Shown: in pieces, positions 16,840 through 23,011 of the stretch | Layout of the letters: each line of letters opens with the position of its first letter | Numbering within the stretch: the first letter of the stretch is position 1 | Assembly (NCBI GenBank): GCA_903642275.1 | Contig: CAHJWK010000026.1 | Location: 1 to 45,363, forward strand | Length of the DNA stretch: 45,363 nt | Reading direction: 5' to 3' | DNA from: Chitinophagaceae bacterium | GTDB lineage: Bacteria; Bacteroidota; Bacteroidia; Chitinophagales; Chitinophagaceae | Made by a program: the position numbers and the translations under genes | The notes under the pieces: generated by a model | What the model saw: only the letters and a program-made list of their open reading frames with translations | Databases searched by the model: none | What the model was told of the DNA's origin: nothing

Positions 16840-17775
16840 ATGACCAATAGTAATCCACTTGTTTCAATTGTGCTGGCAACCTTTAATGGTGAAAAGTATT
16901 TATCGCAGCAACTGGATTCAATCTTTCAACAAAGCTATAATAACATTGAACTTATTGCCGTTGATGATGCAAGCTTTGATAACACTTTAAATATATTACA
17001 TGCATATCGTTTGAAGCACTCAAACATGAAAGTGTTTTCAAACCAAACCAACCTTGGCTTTATAAAAAATTTTGAAAAAGCATGCAGCCTTGCACAAGGT
17101 GATTTTATTTCGCCATGCGATCAGGATGATGTATGGCATGTTGATAAAATAAAGTTAATGATCGAAGCAATAGAAGATTATCCGTTAATTTATTGCGATT
17201 CGTTTATATGCGATGAAAATTTGCGACAAACAGGGAAAAAAATTTCAGATATAGTTAATTGTAAAAACTGGAATAGTTGCCTGCAATATTCAGTGTTTGC
17301 ACGTATTTATGGCCACACTTTATTATTTACGCGCCGGTTGTTTGAAAAGATAATCCCTTTTACTGAAGTGGTGCCACATGATTGGTGGATAGCTTATAAC
17401 GCTATATTAAATGGTGGGATAAAATTTTTAAATCAACCAATGATTTTTTACAGGCAACATAAAGAAAACGCTTTTGGTATAGTTGGACAAAAAGCCAAAA
17501 AAACGAGTTTATTAAAACATGAAAAAAAATTATTGGAAGATAGCAGAGCAAGAGAACGGGTAAACATCTTTTATAAGCTTTGCCCTAAAGAATTATTGAA
17601 CGAAAAAAATGTATTAAGACAACTGGTGAATAGTTACAAAGATTTCTCTTTGAAGAATAATCTGAAACGCATACAACTTTTTTTTAAGTACAAAGACTTA
17701 CTGCTTGCGCCAAAAAAATATACTGAGTTGCATAAGAATTTATTTTGCCTGAAAATGTTTACAAAGCTTAAGTAA
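16840..17775 (+). CDS. glycosyltransferase family 2
   Basis: GT-A-fold glycosyltransferase of 311 residues. The N-terminus has VSIVLATFNGEKYLSQQLDS and ELIAVDDASFDNT (nucleotide-binding region), FISPCDQDDVWHVDKI with the metal-binding DxD-like DQDD near residue 96, and VPHDWWIAYNAI, followed by IFYRQHKENAFG; these features match rhamnosyltransferase-like GT2 enzymes of O-antigen and exopolysaccharide loci. The C-terminal 80 residues are Lys-rich without a membrane segment. It begins 36 nt after the upstream GT9 gene, likely in the same transcript, and its last 8 nt overlap the tail of the convergent GT9 gene. Sugar specificity is unknown. Confidence 0.92.
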   Translation: MTNSNPLVSIVLATFNGEKYLSQQLDSIFQQSYNNIELIAVDDASFDNTLNILHAYRLKHSNMKVFSNQTNLGFIKNFEKACSLAQGDFISPCDQDDVWHVDKIKLMIEAIEDYPLIYCDSFICDENLRQTGKKISDIVNCKNWNSCLQYSVFARIYGHTLLFTRRLFEKIIPFTEVVPHDWWIAYNAILNGGIKFLNQPMIFYRQHKENAFGIVGQKAKKTSLLKHEKKLLEDSRARERVNIFYKLCPKELLNEKNVLRQLVNSYKDFSLKNNLKRIQLFFKYKDLLLAPKKYTELHKNLFCLKMFTKLK

Positions 17776-18808
17776 ATTTTAAAGCAGCTTGCTGCTCAAT
17801 TGCATTAAAAATTTTATTTGCTGTAATGCTTTTTATGCAGGTGCATTCCGCAGGATTATTTTTGCAATTATTACAATCTTTATCAAGACAAAACGCCAGG
17901 GCTTTGTTGCCAAGTGGTTTCCAGCGTTCGGGATGTAATGGTTTTATAGGTGGATAAATTCCGTAAGCATCAATACCTGACGCCGCCGCTATATGTAAAG
18001 GCCCGGTGCTGCAAGCCACTAAACCATCACATGCAGCAATAAAACTTATAAACTGTTGCAAAGGCATTGCACCGCTTATATCAGTTATTGCAAAACAAGT
18101 TTTACTTAAAAGTGGTGTCAACTCCATTTTTTCTGCTTCCGTTCCTGAAATAAAAATTTTATAACGTGTTTTATTCAACAAGAAAATTAGCTGTTTAAAA
18201 TTTTCAAGCCCCCATTCTCTGGAACTGCCTTGTGATTTTGGATGAAGGATAATATTGTATTTATTCGGATCAATAAGTCGGGCAAATGCTTCCTGTAAAG
18301 GTTGAAAATTATTAAAGCCATAGGCATCAATTATTTCATTAAAATAAAAAATTTTATCTATGCCCAACCCTGATAAAAGTTTTAAGTTTAGTTGCGCTTC
18401 ATGCAGATTTGATTTTCTGCGGCTTAACGCAACGAGCTTATTACAGGTTGTCCAGTGAAAGAGACGGTTTGTAGTTCCAATCCTCAATTTAATGTTCAGT
18501 TGTTTTGCTTTTTCTGCAACTGCGCGTTCAGGCTTTACATGAATAATTGCTTCTAGCCTGCGATCGTTTATTCGAACACCATTGCTTAAAAAATCATTCA
18601 CTTCAATAAAATCATCTACATAATTGCAGGCCTGAACAACAGACCTTGTGTATTCTTTACCTAAAAAATAAACTTTAATATTTTTGAAATGATCTTTTAA
18701 AATTTTTGCCATTGGCAATGTGAGAATTACGTCACCTATACTATCTGGTCTGCTTAGAATGATATTAGATAAACCTCTTTTCAAAAAATATTTAATGAAT
18801 GCAAACAT
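17768..18808 (-). CDS. glycosyltransferase family 9 (LPS heptosyltransferase-like)
   Basis: Second GT9 enzyme, 346 residues. It starts MFAFIKYFLKRGLSNIILSRPDSIGDVILTLPMAKIL, where IGDVILTLP is the GT9 N-terminal signature. Further landmarks are IILHPKSQGSSREWGLENF for the nucleotide-sugar domain, IFISGTEAEK, FAITDISGAMPL, and LVACSTGPLHIAAASGI with the donor-site loop. The C-terminus carries the Cys-rich CLDKDCNNCKNNPAECTC segment common in GT9 heptosyltransferases. It is transcribed against its neighbours: convergent with the GT2 gene (8-nt overlap of 3' ends) and divergent from the next GT9 gene with 35 nt between starts. A role in LPS core assembly is inferred from family. Confidence 0.92.
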   Translation of the reverse strand: MFAFIKYFLKRGLSNIILSRPDSIGDVILTLPMAKILKDHFKNIKVYFLGKEYTRSVVQACNYVDDFIEVNDFLSNGVRINDRRLEAIIHVKPERAVAEKAKQLNIKLRIGTTNRLFHWTTCNKLVALSRRKSNLHEAQLNLKLLSGLGIDKIFYFNEIIDAYGFNNFQPLQEAFARLIDPNKYNIILHPKSQGSSREWGLENFKQLIFLLNKTRYKIFISGTEAEKMELTPLLSKTCFAITDISGAMPLQQFISFIAACDGLVACSTGPLHIAAASGIDAYGIYPPIKPLHPERWKPLGNKALAFCLDKDCNNCKNNPAECTCIKSITANKIFNAIEQQAALKFT

Positions 18809-18843
18809 AAGCCTATAGAAGTGAACAAATAACTTCGCACTGC

Positions 18844-19860
18844 ATGCAAAGATTTTTAATTATACAAACAGCATTTATTGGTGACGTTGTTTTGGCCACG
18901 ATTTTAATTGAAAAATTACATGCTGATTTTCCTTATATTAAAATTGATTTTTTATTAAGAAGTGGCAATGAAGGCTTGTTAGAAAATCATCCGTTATTAA
19001 ACGAAGTTTTAATATGGAATAAAAAACAAAACAAAACTAAAAACCTGTTTGCGCTTATTAAGGTTATACGTAATAATAACTATGATAAGGTTATAAATGT
19101 GCAACGTTTTTTTTCAACAGGATTAATTACAGCACTTTCAAACGCAAAAGAAAAAATTGGCTTTGATAAAAACCCTTTAAGCTTTTTGTTTGATGTAAAA
19201 GTTAAGCATGTCATTGGCATAAAAGAAAAACCAGTTCATGAAGTGCAACGTAATCTTAAACTTATTAAACATTTTACAAGTGATAAGCCTGTAATGGTAA
19301 AATTGTATCCATCAAAAGAAGATTATGAAAACGTAAAGCAGTTAATAGTCAATAGCCAACGGTCAACGGTTAACTATATCTGCATCGCGCCATCTTCAGT
19401 TTGGTTTACCAAACAGTTTCCAAAAGAAAAATGGATTGCGTTTATTGAAAAGCTTGATAAACAGTTAATCATTTTTTTACTTGGCGCAGCTTCAGATAAA
19501 TTTCTTTGTAATGAGATAATACATGCTTTGCCGGATTATGCAATAAAAAATGTATGTGGTGAATTAAGCTTTCTGCAATCAGCGGCTTTAATGCAAAATG
19601 CAATTATGAATTACGTAAATGATTCTGCGCCTATGCATATTGCTTCAGCAGTTAACGCACCTGTAACAGCAGTGTTTTGTTCAACGATTCCATGGTTTGG
19701 CTTTACACCTTTAAGCAATAAAAGTTTTGTTGTTGAAAAAACAGAACCCCTCTATTGCAGGCCATGCACAACTCACGGTAAGCGTAAATGCCCGGAGAAG
19801 CATTTTAAATGCGCACTTGATATTTTACCTGAACAATTATTAGCAACATTACATGACTGA
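18844..19860 (+). CDS. glycosyltransferase family 9 (heptosyltransferase II-like)
   Basis: Third GT9 enzyme, 338 residues, the closest of the three to WaaF-type heptosyltransferases. Seen: MQRFLIIQTAFIGDVVLATIL at the N-terminus with IGDVVLAT, FDKNPLSFLF, the central YICIAPSSVWFTKQFPKEKW that binds nucleotide sugar, IFLLGAASDKFLC, FLQSAALMQNA, and VNDSAPMHIASAVNAPVTAVF for the donor-site loop, then the Cys-rich CRPCTTHGKRKC tail. Between the two Rossmann domains the DNA at 19341-19375 is made of five imperfect 7-mers and encodes LIVNSQRSTVN, which looks like an insertion. The 3' end overlaps the next start by 8 nt (ATGACTGA). Acceptor is unknown; LPS core is likely. Confidence 0.93.
   Translation: MQRFLIIQTAFIGDVVLATILIEKLHADFPYIKIDFLLRSGNEGLLENHPLLNEVLIWNKKQNKTKNLFALIKVIRNNNYDKVINVQRFFSTGLITALSNAKEKIGFDKNPLSFLFDVKVKHVIGIKEKPVHEVQRNLKLIKHFTSDKPVMVKLYPSKEDYENVKQLIVNSQRSTVNYICIAPSSVWFTKQFPKEKWIAFIEKLDKQLIIFLLGAASDKFLCNEIIHALPDYAIKNVCGELSFLQSAALMQNAIMNYVNDSAPMHIASAVNAPVTAVFCSTIPWFGFTPLSNKSFVVEKTEPLYCRPCTTHGKRKCPEKHFKCALDILPEQLLATLHD
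19341..19375 (+). repeat. five imperfect 7-bp tandem repeats inside a coding sequence
   Basis: Consecutive heptads read GTTAATA, GTCAATA, GCCAACG, GTCAACG, GTTAACT, a pattern close to G-Y-Y-A-A-Y-R. They lie inside the GT9 gene in the interdomain linker, where the protein reads VNSQRSTVN just before the conserved YICIAPSSVW. The same 7-bp period appears in the intergenic repeat at 8171-8205 with a different base pattern. The outer edges AGTTAA and TTAACT are complementary, so the unit could form a hairpin. Confidence 0.6.
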
Positions 19861-20428
19861 AGAATTATTTAAAGATGATGTAGAAAAGGCTTTAGTCGCT
19901 TTACAAAGCGGCGGCATTATATTATATCCAACTGATACAATCTGGGGTATTGGTTGTGATGCCACAAATTATGCAGCAATTGAAAAAATTAACCAGCTAA
20001 AACAGCGGTCACAACAAAAAAGTTTTGTGGTATTGGTTACTGATCAAAAAGATATTTTGTATTACACGGCTTCGCCGGATTTAAGTGTATTTGACTTTTT
20101 ACAAACTACAACAAAGCCAACTACTGTGATTTATGATCATGCCCTTGGTTTAGCAGAAAATGTTTGCAATAATGATGGCTCTGTTGCTATACGTATTTGT
20201 AATGATGCGTTTTGCAGGCATTTGATTAAGAGATTTCGTAAGCCTATCGTAAGCACGTCTGCCAACATAAGCGGAAAATCTTCACCCAAAAATTTTACAT
20301 TTATTGAAGCAGAAATAAAAAAGAATGTTGATTACGTGGTTAATTACCGGCAAAATGATTTAGCTGAAAATGAACCTTCTTCTTTAATAAGATGGGTAAA
20401 CTGTAAACCAGAAGTTATTCGTCCATGA
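19853..20428 (+). CDS. threonylcarbamoyl-AMP synthase (TsaC/Sua5/YrdC family)
   Basis: Makes threonylcarbamoyl-AMP from threonine, bicarbonate and ATP, the first step of t6A37 modification of ANN-decoding tRNAs. At 191 residues it is the short TsaC-type, without the Sua5 C-terminal domain. Landmarks: GGIILYPTDTIWGIGCDATN near 19-38 (the YrdC signature), KSFVVLVTD near 57-65, a TTKPTTVIY segment near 90, SVAIRIC near 115, and IVSTSANISGKSSP near 137-150, the nucleotide-binding loop. The ATG overlaps the end of the GT9 gene by 8 nt, so it is translated from the same message. A terminator follows at 20493-20534. Confidence 0.93.
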   Translation: MTEELFKDDVEKALVALQSGGIILYPTDTIWGIGCDATNYAAIEKINQLKQRSQQKSFVVLVTDQKDILYYTASPDLSVFDFLQTTTKPTTVIYDHALGLAENVCNNDGSVAIRICNDAFCRHLIKRFRKPIVSTSANISGKSSPKNFTFIEAEIKKNVDYVVNYRQNDLAENEPSSLIRWVNCKPEVIRP

Positions 20429-20492
20429 ATTTGTTTTATATAATACCTGTTGCATAGCTTTTGGTTTCGCAGTTTTTTAAATGAAGTTTATG

Positions 20493-20534
20493 AAAAGCGA
20501 CGTTCTTATACATTCAAATAAGAATCGCTTTTTT
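20493..20534 (+). terminator. intrinsic terminator after the tsaC-type gene
   Basis: Left arm AAAAGCGACGTTCTTAT (20493-20509) pairs with right arm ATAAGAATCGCTTTT (20518-20532), with a 2-nt bulge (CG) on the left and an 8-nt loop, giving about 15 base pairs followed by Ts to 20534. The A-rich 5' edge means it could also work from the opposite side. It separates the glycan/tsaC transcript from the tRNA nucleotidyltransferase gene, whose -7 box begins 10 nt later. Confidence 0.75.
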
Positions 20535-20543
20535 ATTGAATGT

Positions 20544-20551
20544 TATCTTTG
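20544..20551 (+). promoter_or_regulatory. Bacteroidota-type -7 box of the tRNA nucleotidyltransferase gene
   Basis: TATCTTTG is an exact TAnnTTTG box, and its last base is only 5 nt before the ATG at 20557. Transcription from it would give a leaderless or nearly leaderless mRNA. No TTTG -33 element is seen at the usual distance; that region is the stem of the preceding terminator. Confidence 0.5.
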
Positions 20552-20556
20552 CAATT

Positions 20557-21990
20557 ATGCAGGTTGAATTTAGCAGCAAAGAATTATTTATTCTGAAAAA
20601 AATAGCAAACGCAGCAGATGAATTACAACTGTCCTGTTATCTCATCGGTGGCTTTGTGCGTGATAAAATATTAAGCAGGCCAACCAAAGATGCAGATATC
20701 ATGTGTATCGGTGATGCTATTCAACTTGCTCATGAAGTAGCTGAGAATTTCAATCCAAAACCATCTGTATCTTTTTTTAAAACTTTTGGAACAGCACAAG
20801 TCAAACTACCTGATTTGGAATTGGAATTTGTGGGTGCAAGAAAAGAAAGCTATGTACAGGAAAGCCGTAAACCAACCATTGAACCCGGAACACTTGAAGA
20901 TGATTTGAACAGAAGAGATTTTACTATCAATACCATTACAATTGATTTAAGTAAAAATAATTTTGGAAATTTAATTGACAGGTTTAATGGTTTAAAAGAT
21001 TTATCAGAAAAGATTATTAAAACACCATCTCAACCGGCACAAACTTTTAATGATGATCCATTGCGCATGATGCGCGCCATACGCTTTGCCACGCAATTAA
21101 ATTTTACTATTGAAGCAAAAACATTTAATTCAATTTGTGAAAATGCGGAACGTATAAAAATTATTTCACAGGAAAGAATTACAGATGAGCTTAATAAAAT
21201 AATGCTTGCTTCAAAACCTTCTGCCGGGTGGTTTCTTCTGCAGAAAACAGGATTATTAAAAATAGTATTCCCGCAATTGCTTGCATTGCAGGGTGCAGAA
21301 TACATTGACGGCATAGGCCATAAAGATAATTTTACACACACATTGCAGGTGCTTGATAATATTGCTGCACACACAAATGATTTATGGTTGCGCTGGGCTG
21401 CTTTATTGCATGATATCGCGAAGCCTGCCACTAAACGATTTGAAACTGAACATGGATGGACATTTCACGGGCATGAAGCGTTAGGCGCTAAATGGGTTAC
21501 TAAAATTTTTGCAAAATTTAAATTACCTATGAATGAGAAAATGCGCCTTGTTCAAAAATTAGTAGCGTTGCATTTACGCCCCATCAGTTTAACCAAAGAA
21601 AATATTACAGATAGTGCCATACGCCGCTTATTATTTGAAGCCGGTGAAGATGTTGATGCCTTGATGATGTTATGCGAAGCGGATATCACTACAAAAAATA
21701 AATACAAAGCAAAACGGTACCTGCAAAATTTTGAACTGGTGCGTGAACGTATGAATGCGGTGGAAGAAAAAGATAAAATGCGTAACTGGCAGCCACCCAT
21801 TACCGGTGATGTAATTATGGAAACATTTGGATTAACACCGGGTAAAAATGTGGGTATTATTAAAGATGCTATTCGCGAAGCAATTCTTGATGGTGATATC
21901 ACCAACGATTACAATGTGGCTTATAGTTTGATGTTGCAAAAAGCCGCTGCGTTAAATATTTTACCGGTAAAATTAAAACAAACGCAATAA
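20557..21990 (+). CDS. CCA-adding-type tRNA nucleotidyltransferase with HD domain
   Basis: Adds or repairs the 3' CCA of tRNAs. I start it at the ATG at 20557 (477 residues); a TTG at 20536 lies upstream of the -7 box and is unlikely. Domains: nucleotidyltransferase head with CYLIGGFVRDKIL (GG motif) and KDADIMC (metal-binding DxD) in the first 50 residues; DDLNRRDFTINTITIDL near 115-130; NDDPLRMMRAIRFATQL near 165-181 (neck and template region); then an HD phosphohydrolase domain with FTHTLQVLDN and LRWAALLHDIAKPAT at roughly 240-280; and a C-terminal helical segment. In some bacteria CC- and A-adding activities are split between two proteins; which form this is cannot be told here. Confidence 0.93.
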   Translation: MQVEFSSKELFILKKIANAADELQLSCYLIGGFVRDKILSRPTKDADIMCIGDAIQLAHEVAENFNPKPSVSFFKTFGTAQVKLPDLELEFVGARKESYVQESRKPTIEPGTLEDDLNRRDFTINTITIDLSKNNFGNLIDRFNGLKDLSEKIIKTPSQPAQTFNDDPLRMMRAIRFATQLNFTIEAKTFNSICENAERIKIISQERITDELNKIMLASKPSAGWFLLQKTGLLKIVFPQLLALQGAEYIDGIGHKDNFTHTLQVLDNIAAHTNDLWLRWAALLHDIAKPATKRFETEHGWTFHGHEALGAKWVTKIFAKFKLPMNEKMRLVQKLVALHLRPISLTKENITDSAIRRLLFEAGEDVDALMMLCEADITTKNKYKAKRYLQNFELVRERMNAVEEKDKMRNWQPPITGDVIMETFGLTPGKNVGIIKDAIREAILDGDITNDYNVAYSLMLQKAAALNILPVKLKQTQ

Positions 21991-22138
21991 TCAATTTTTA
22001 CTTAACGTGTTCATGTATGAACAATTATTAGTTTCTTTATTATTTAATACCAGTCGAATTAAAAATTATTAACGGTGCACAGTATTTGCTTGACTGATAT
22101 AGATAGTTCAATCATTAATTTTAATAGCAATTTATAGA

Positions 22139-22711
22139 ATGGCAGTTTTAAAGTTTAGAGCTTATTATGAAGATGATGATGCGGTTTATCGTGATGTGGT
22201 TATTAAGCATACACAAAGTTTTACAGAACTGCATAATGCAATACTGAAGGCTTACGAGTTTGATAATAAACATCAGGCAACTTTTTACAGAAGTAACGAT
22301 CATTGGCAGCGTGGCAGGGAAATTTCTTTCGAACGATATGATAAAGATTATAAAGCTGAACCGCTTTTAATGAATGATACAAGTATTGGTAGTGAAATAC
22401 GGGATACCAACCAGAAATTTGTGTACGTATATGACTTTACAAAAAACTGGACATTTTTGGTTGAGCTGATAAACGTTTCTAAAGATGAAAGCACTAAAAT
22501 AATATATCCAGCAACTTCAAGAGTAGAAGGTATTGGTCCGCAACAATATGGCACAAGAAGTTTACTTGGAAAAAAGTTTGTTGACATAGAAGAAAAATAT
22601 GAATTGCCGCAAAAAGCAGATGGCTTTAGTGAAGAAGGCGAAGGCACAGCAACAGAAACTGAAGAAAACGTGAACGAAAATGAAGGTGTAGAGGATAACG
22701 AAGAAGTTTAA
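22139..22711 (+). CDS. pRiA4b ORF-3-like protein
   Basis: Protein of 190 residues matching the plasmid pRiA4b ORF-3 (PF07929) type: an RDVVIKHTQSFTELHNAILKAY segment near 19-40, then ATFYRSNDHWQRGREI, KFVYVYDFTKNWTFLVELI near 98-116, and PATSRVEGIGPQQYG near 122-136. In the family these conserved Tyr/Asp/Trp segments form a ubiquitin-like fold; no biochemical activity is established. The last 40 residues are strongly acidic (runs of E, D, N), probably disordered. It stands alone between a 148-nt upstream gap and the ATPase remnant. The family was first seen on a plasmid and in IS1096-type elements, but nothing mobile is visible beside it. Confidence 0.75.
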   Translation: MAVLKFRAYYEDDDAVYRDVVIKHTQSFTELHNAILKAYEFDNKHQATFYRSNDHWQRGREISFERYDKDYKAEPLLMNDTSIGSEIRDTNQKFVYVYDFTKNWTFLVELINVSKDESTKIIYPATSRVEGIGPQQYGTRSLLGKKFVDIEEKYELPQKADGFSEEGEGTATETEENVNENEGVEDNEEV

Positions 22712-22731
22712 TAACCTTGAATGGTCGCAAA

Positions 22732-22756
22732 AAAGCAGGTAATTAACAACTGCTTT
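22732..22756 (+). terminator. possible weak terminator
   Basis: AAAGCAG (22732-22738) pairs with CTGCTTT (22750-22756) around an 11-nt loop, 21 nt after the stop of the pRiA4b ORF-3-like gene. The downstream sequence is not a clean T run, so intrinsic termination is uncertain. Confidence 0.3.
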
Positions 22757-22805
22757 ACATTATAACTATATAAAAAAAGTTTCTTCCCGGAAAGCTTTAA
22801 ATAGA

Positions 22806-22996
22806 TTTTATATTAAAATATTTTTGTAACAGTTTGTCAGTCTAACATGCGTATAATGCGATGGCTATAGCGTGCATCATGTTCGCTATGTGTAATCATT
22901 ACGATAGTTGTGCCCTGCTCATTAATTCAGTTAACAACTATATTACTTCATTACCATTATTGCTGTTGATATCTCCGGTAGAAGCAAGATGAGCGA
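22806..22996 (-). pseudogene. C-terminal remnant of a second LolD/MacB-type ABC ATPase gene
   Basis: This stretch is a degraded copy of the 3' end of the ATPase gene at 25498-26175. Read on the minus strand it keeps NSNNGNEV, LLTEL, EQGTTIVMITHSEHDARY and SHRIIRMLD, almost the same as the intact C-terminus. It contains an in-frame TAG where the intact gene has Gln, a single-base loss between the Leu-Thr-Glu-Leu and Glu-Gln-Gly codons, and a TGA after the Leu-Asp codons. The similarity runs past the stop region to about 22806 and fades near 22996, with a 7-bp deletion near 22983 just beyond the D-loop region. The Walker A, signature and Walker B parts are absent. It lies directly behind the stop of the permease at 23012, so an ATPase gene once followed that permease. 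Confidence 0.88.
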
Positions 22997-23011
22997 TTTA
23001 CGGGTGTTACT

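Noticed and set aside
20536-20556. TTG start at 20536 for the tRNA nucleotidyltransferase
   Set aside because: The extra codons run through the exact -7 box TATCTTTG; the ATG at 20557 is far more likely.
22009-22022. Palindrome GTTCATGTATGAAC after the tRNA nucleotidyltransferase gene as a terminator
   Set aside because: Only a 6-bp stem with AT-rich pairs and no T run directly behind it; not convincing as a terminator or a regulator site.
22139-22711. pRiA4b ORF-3-like gene as evidence of an IS1096-type element or plasmid
   Set aside because: No transposase, terminal inverted repeats or target duplication near it; the family is common on chromosomes.
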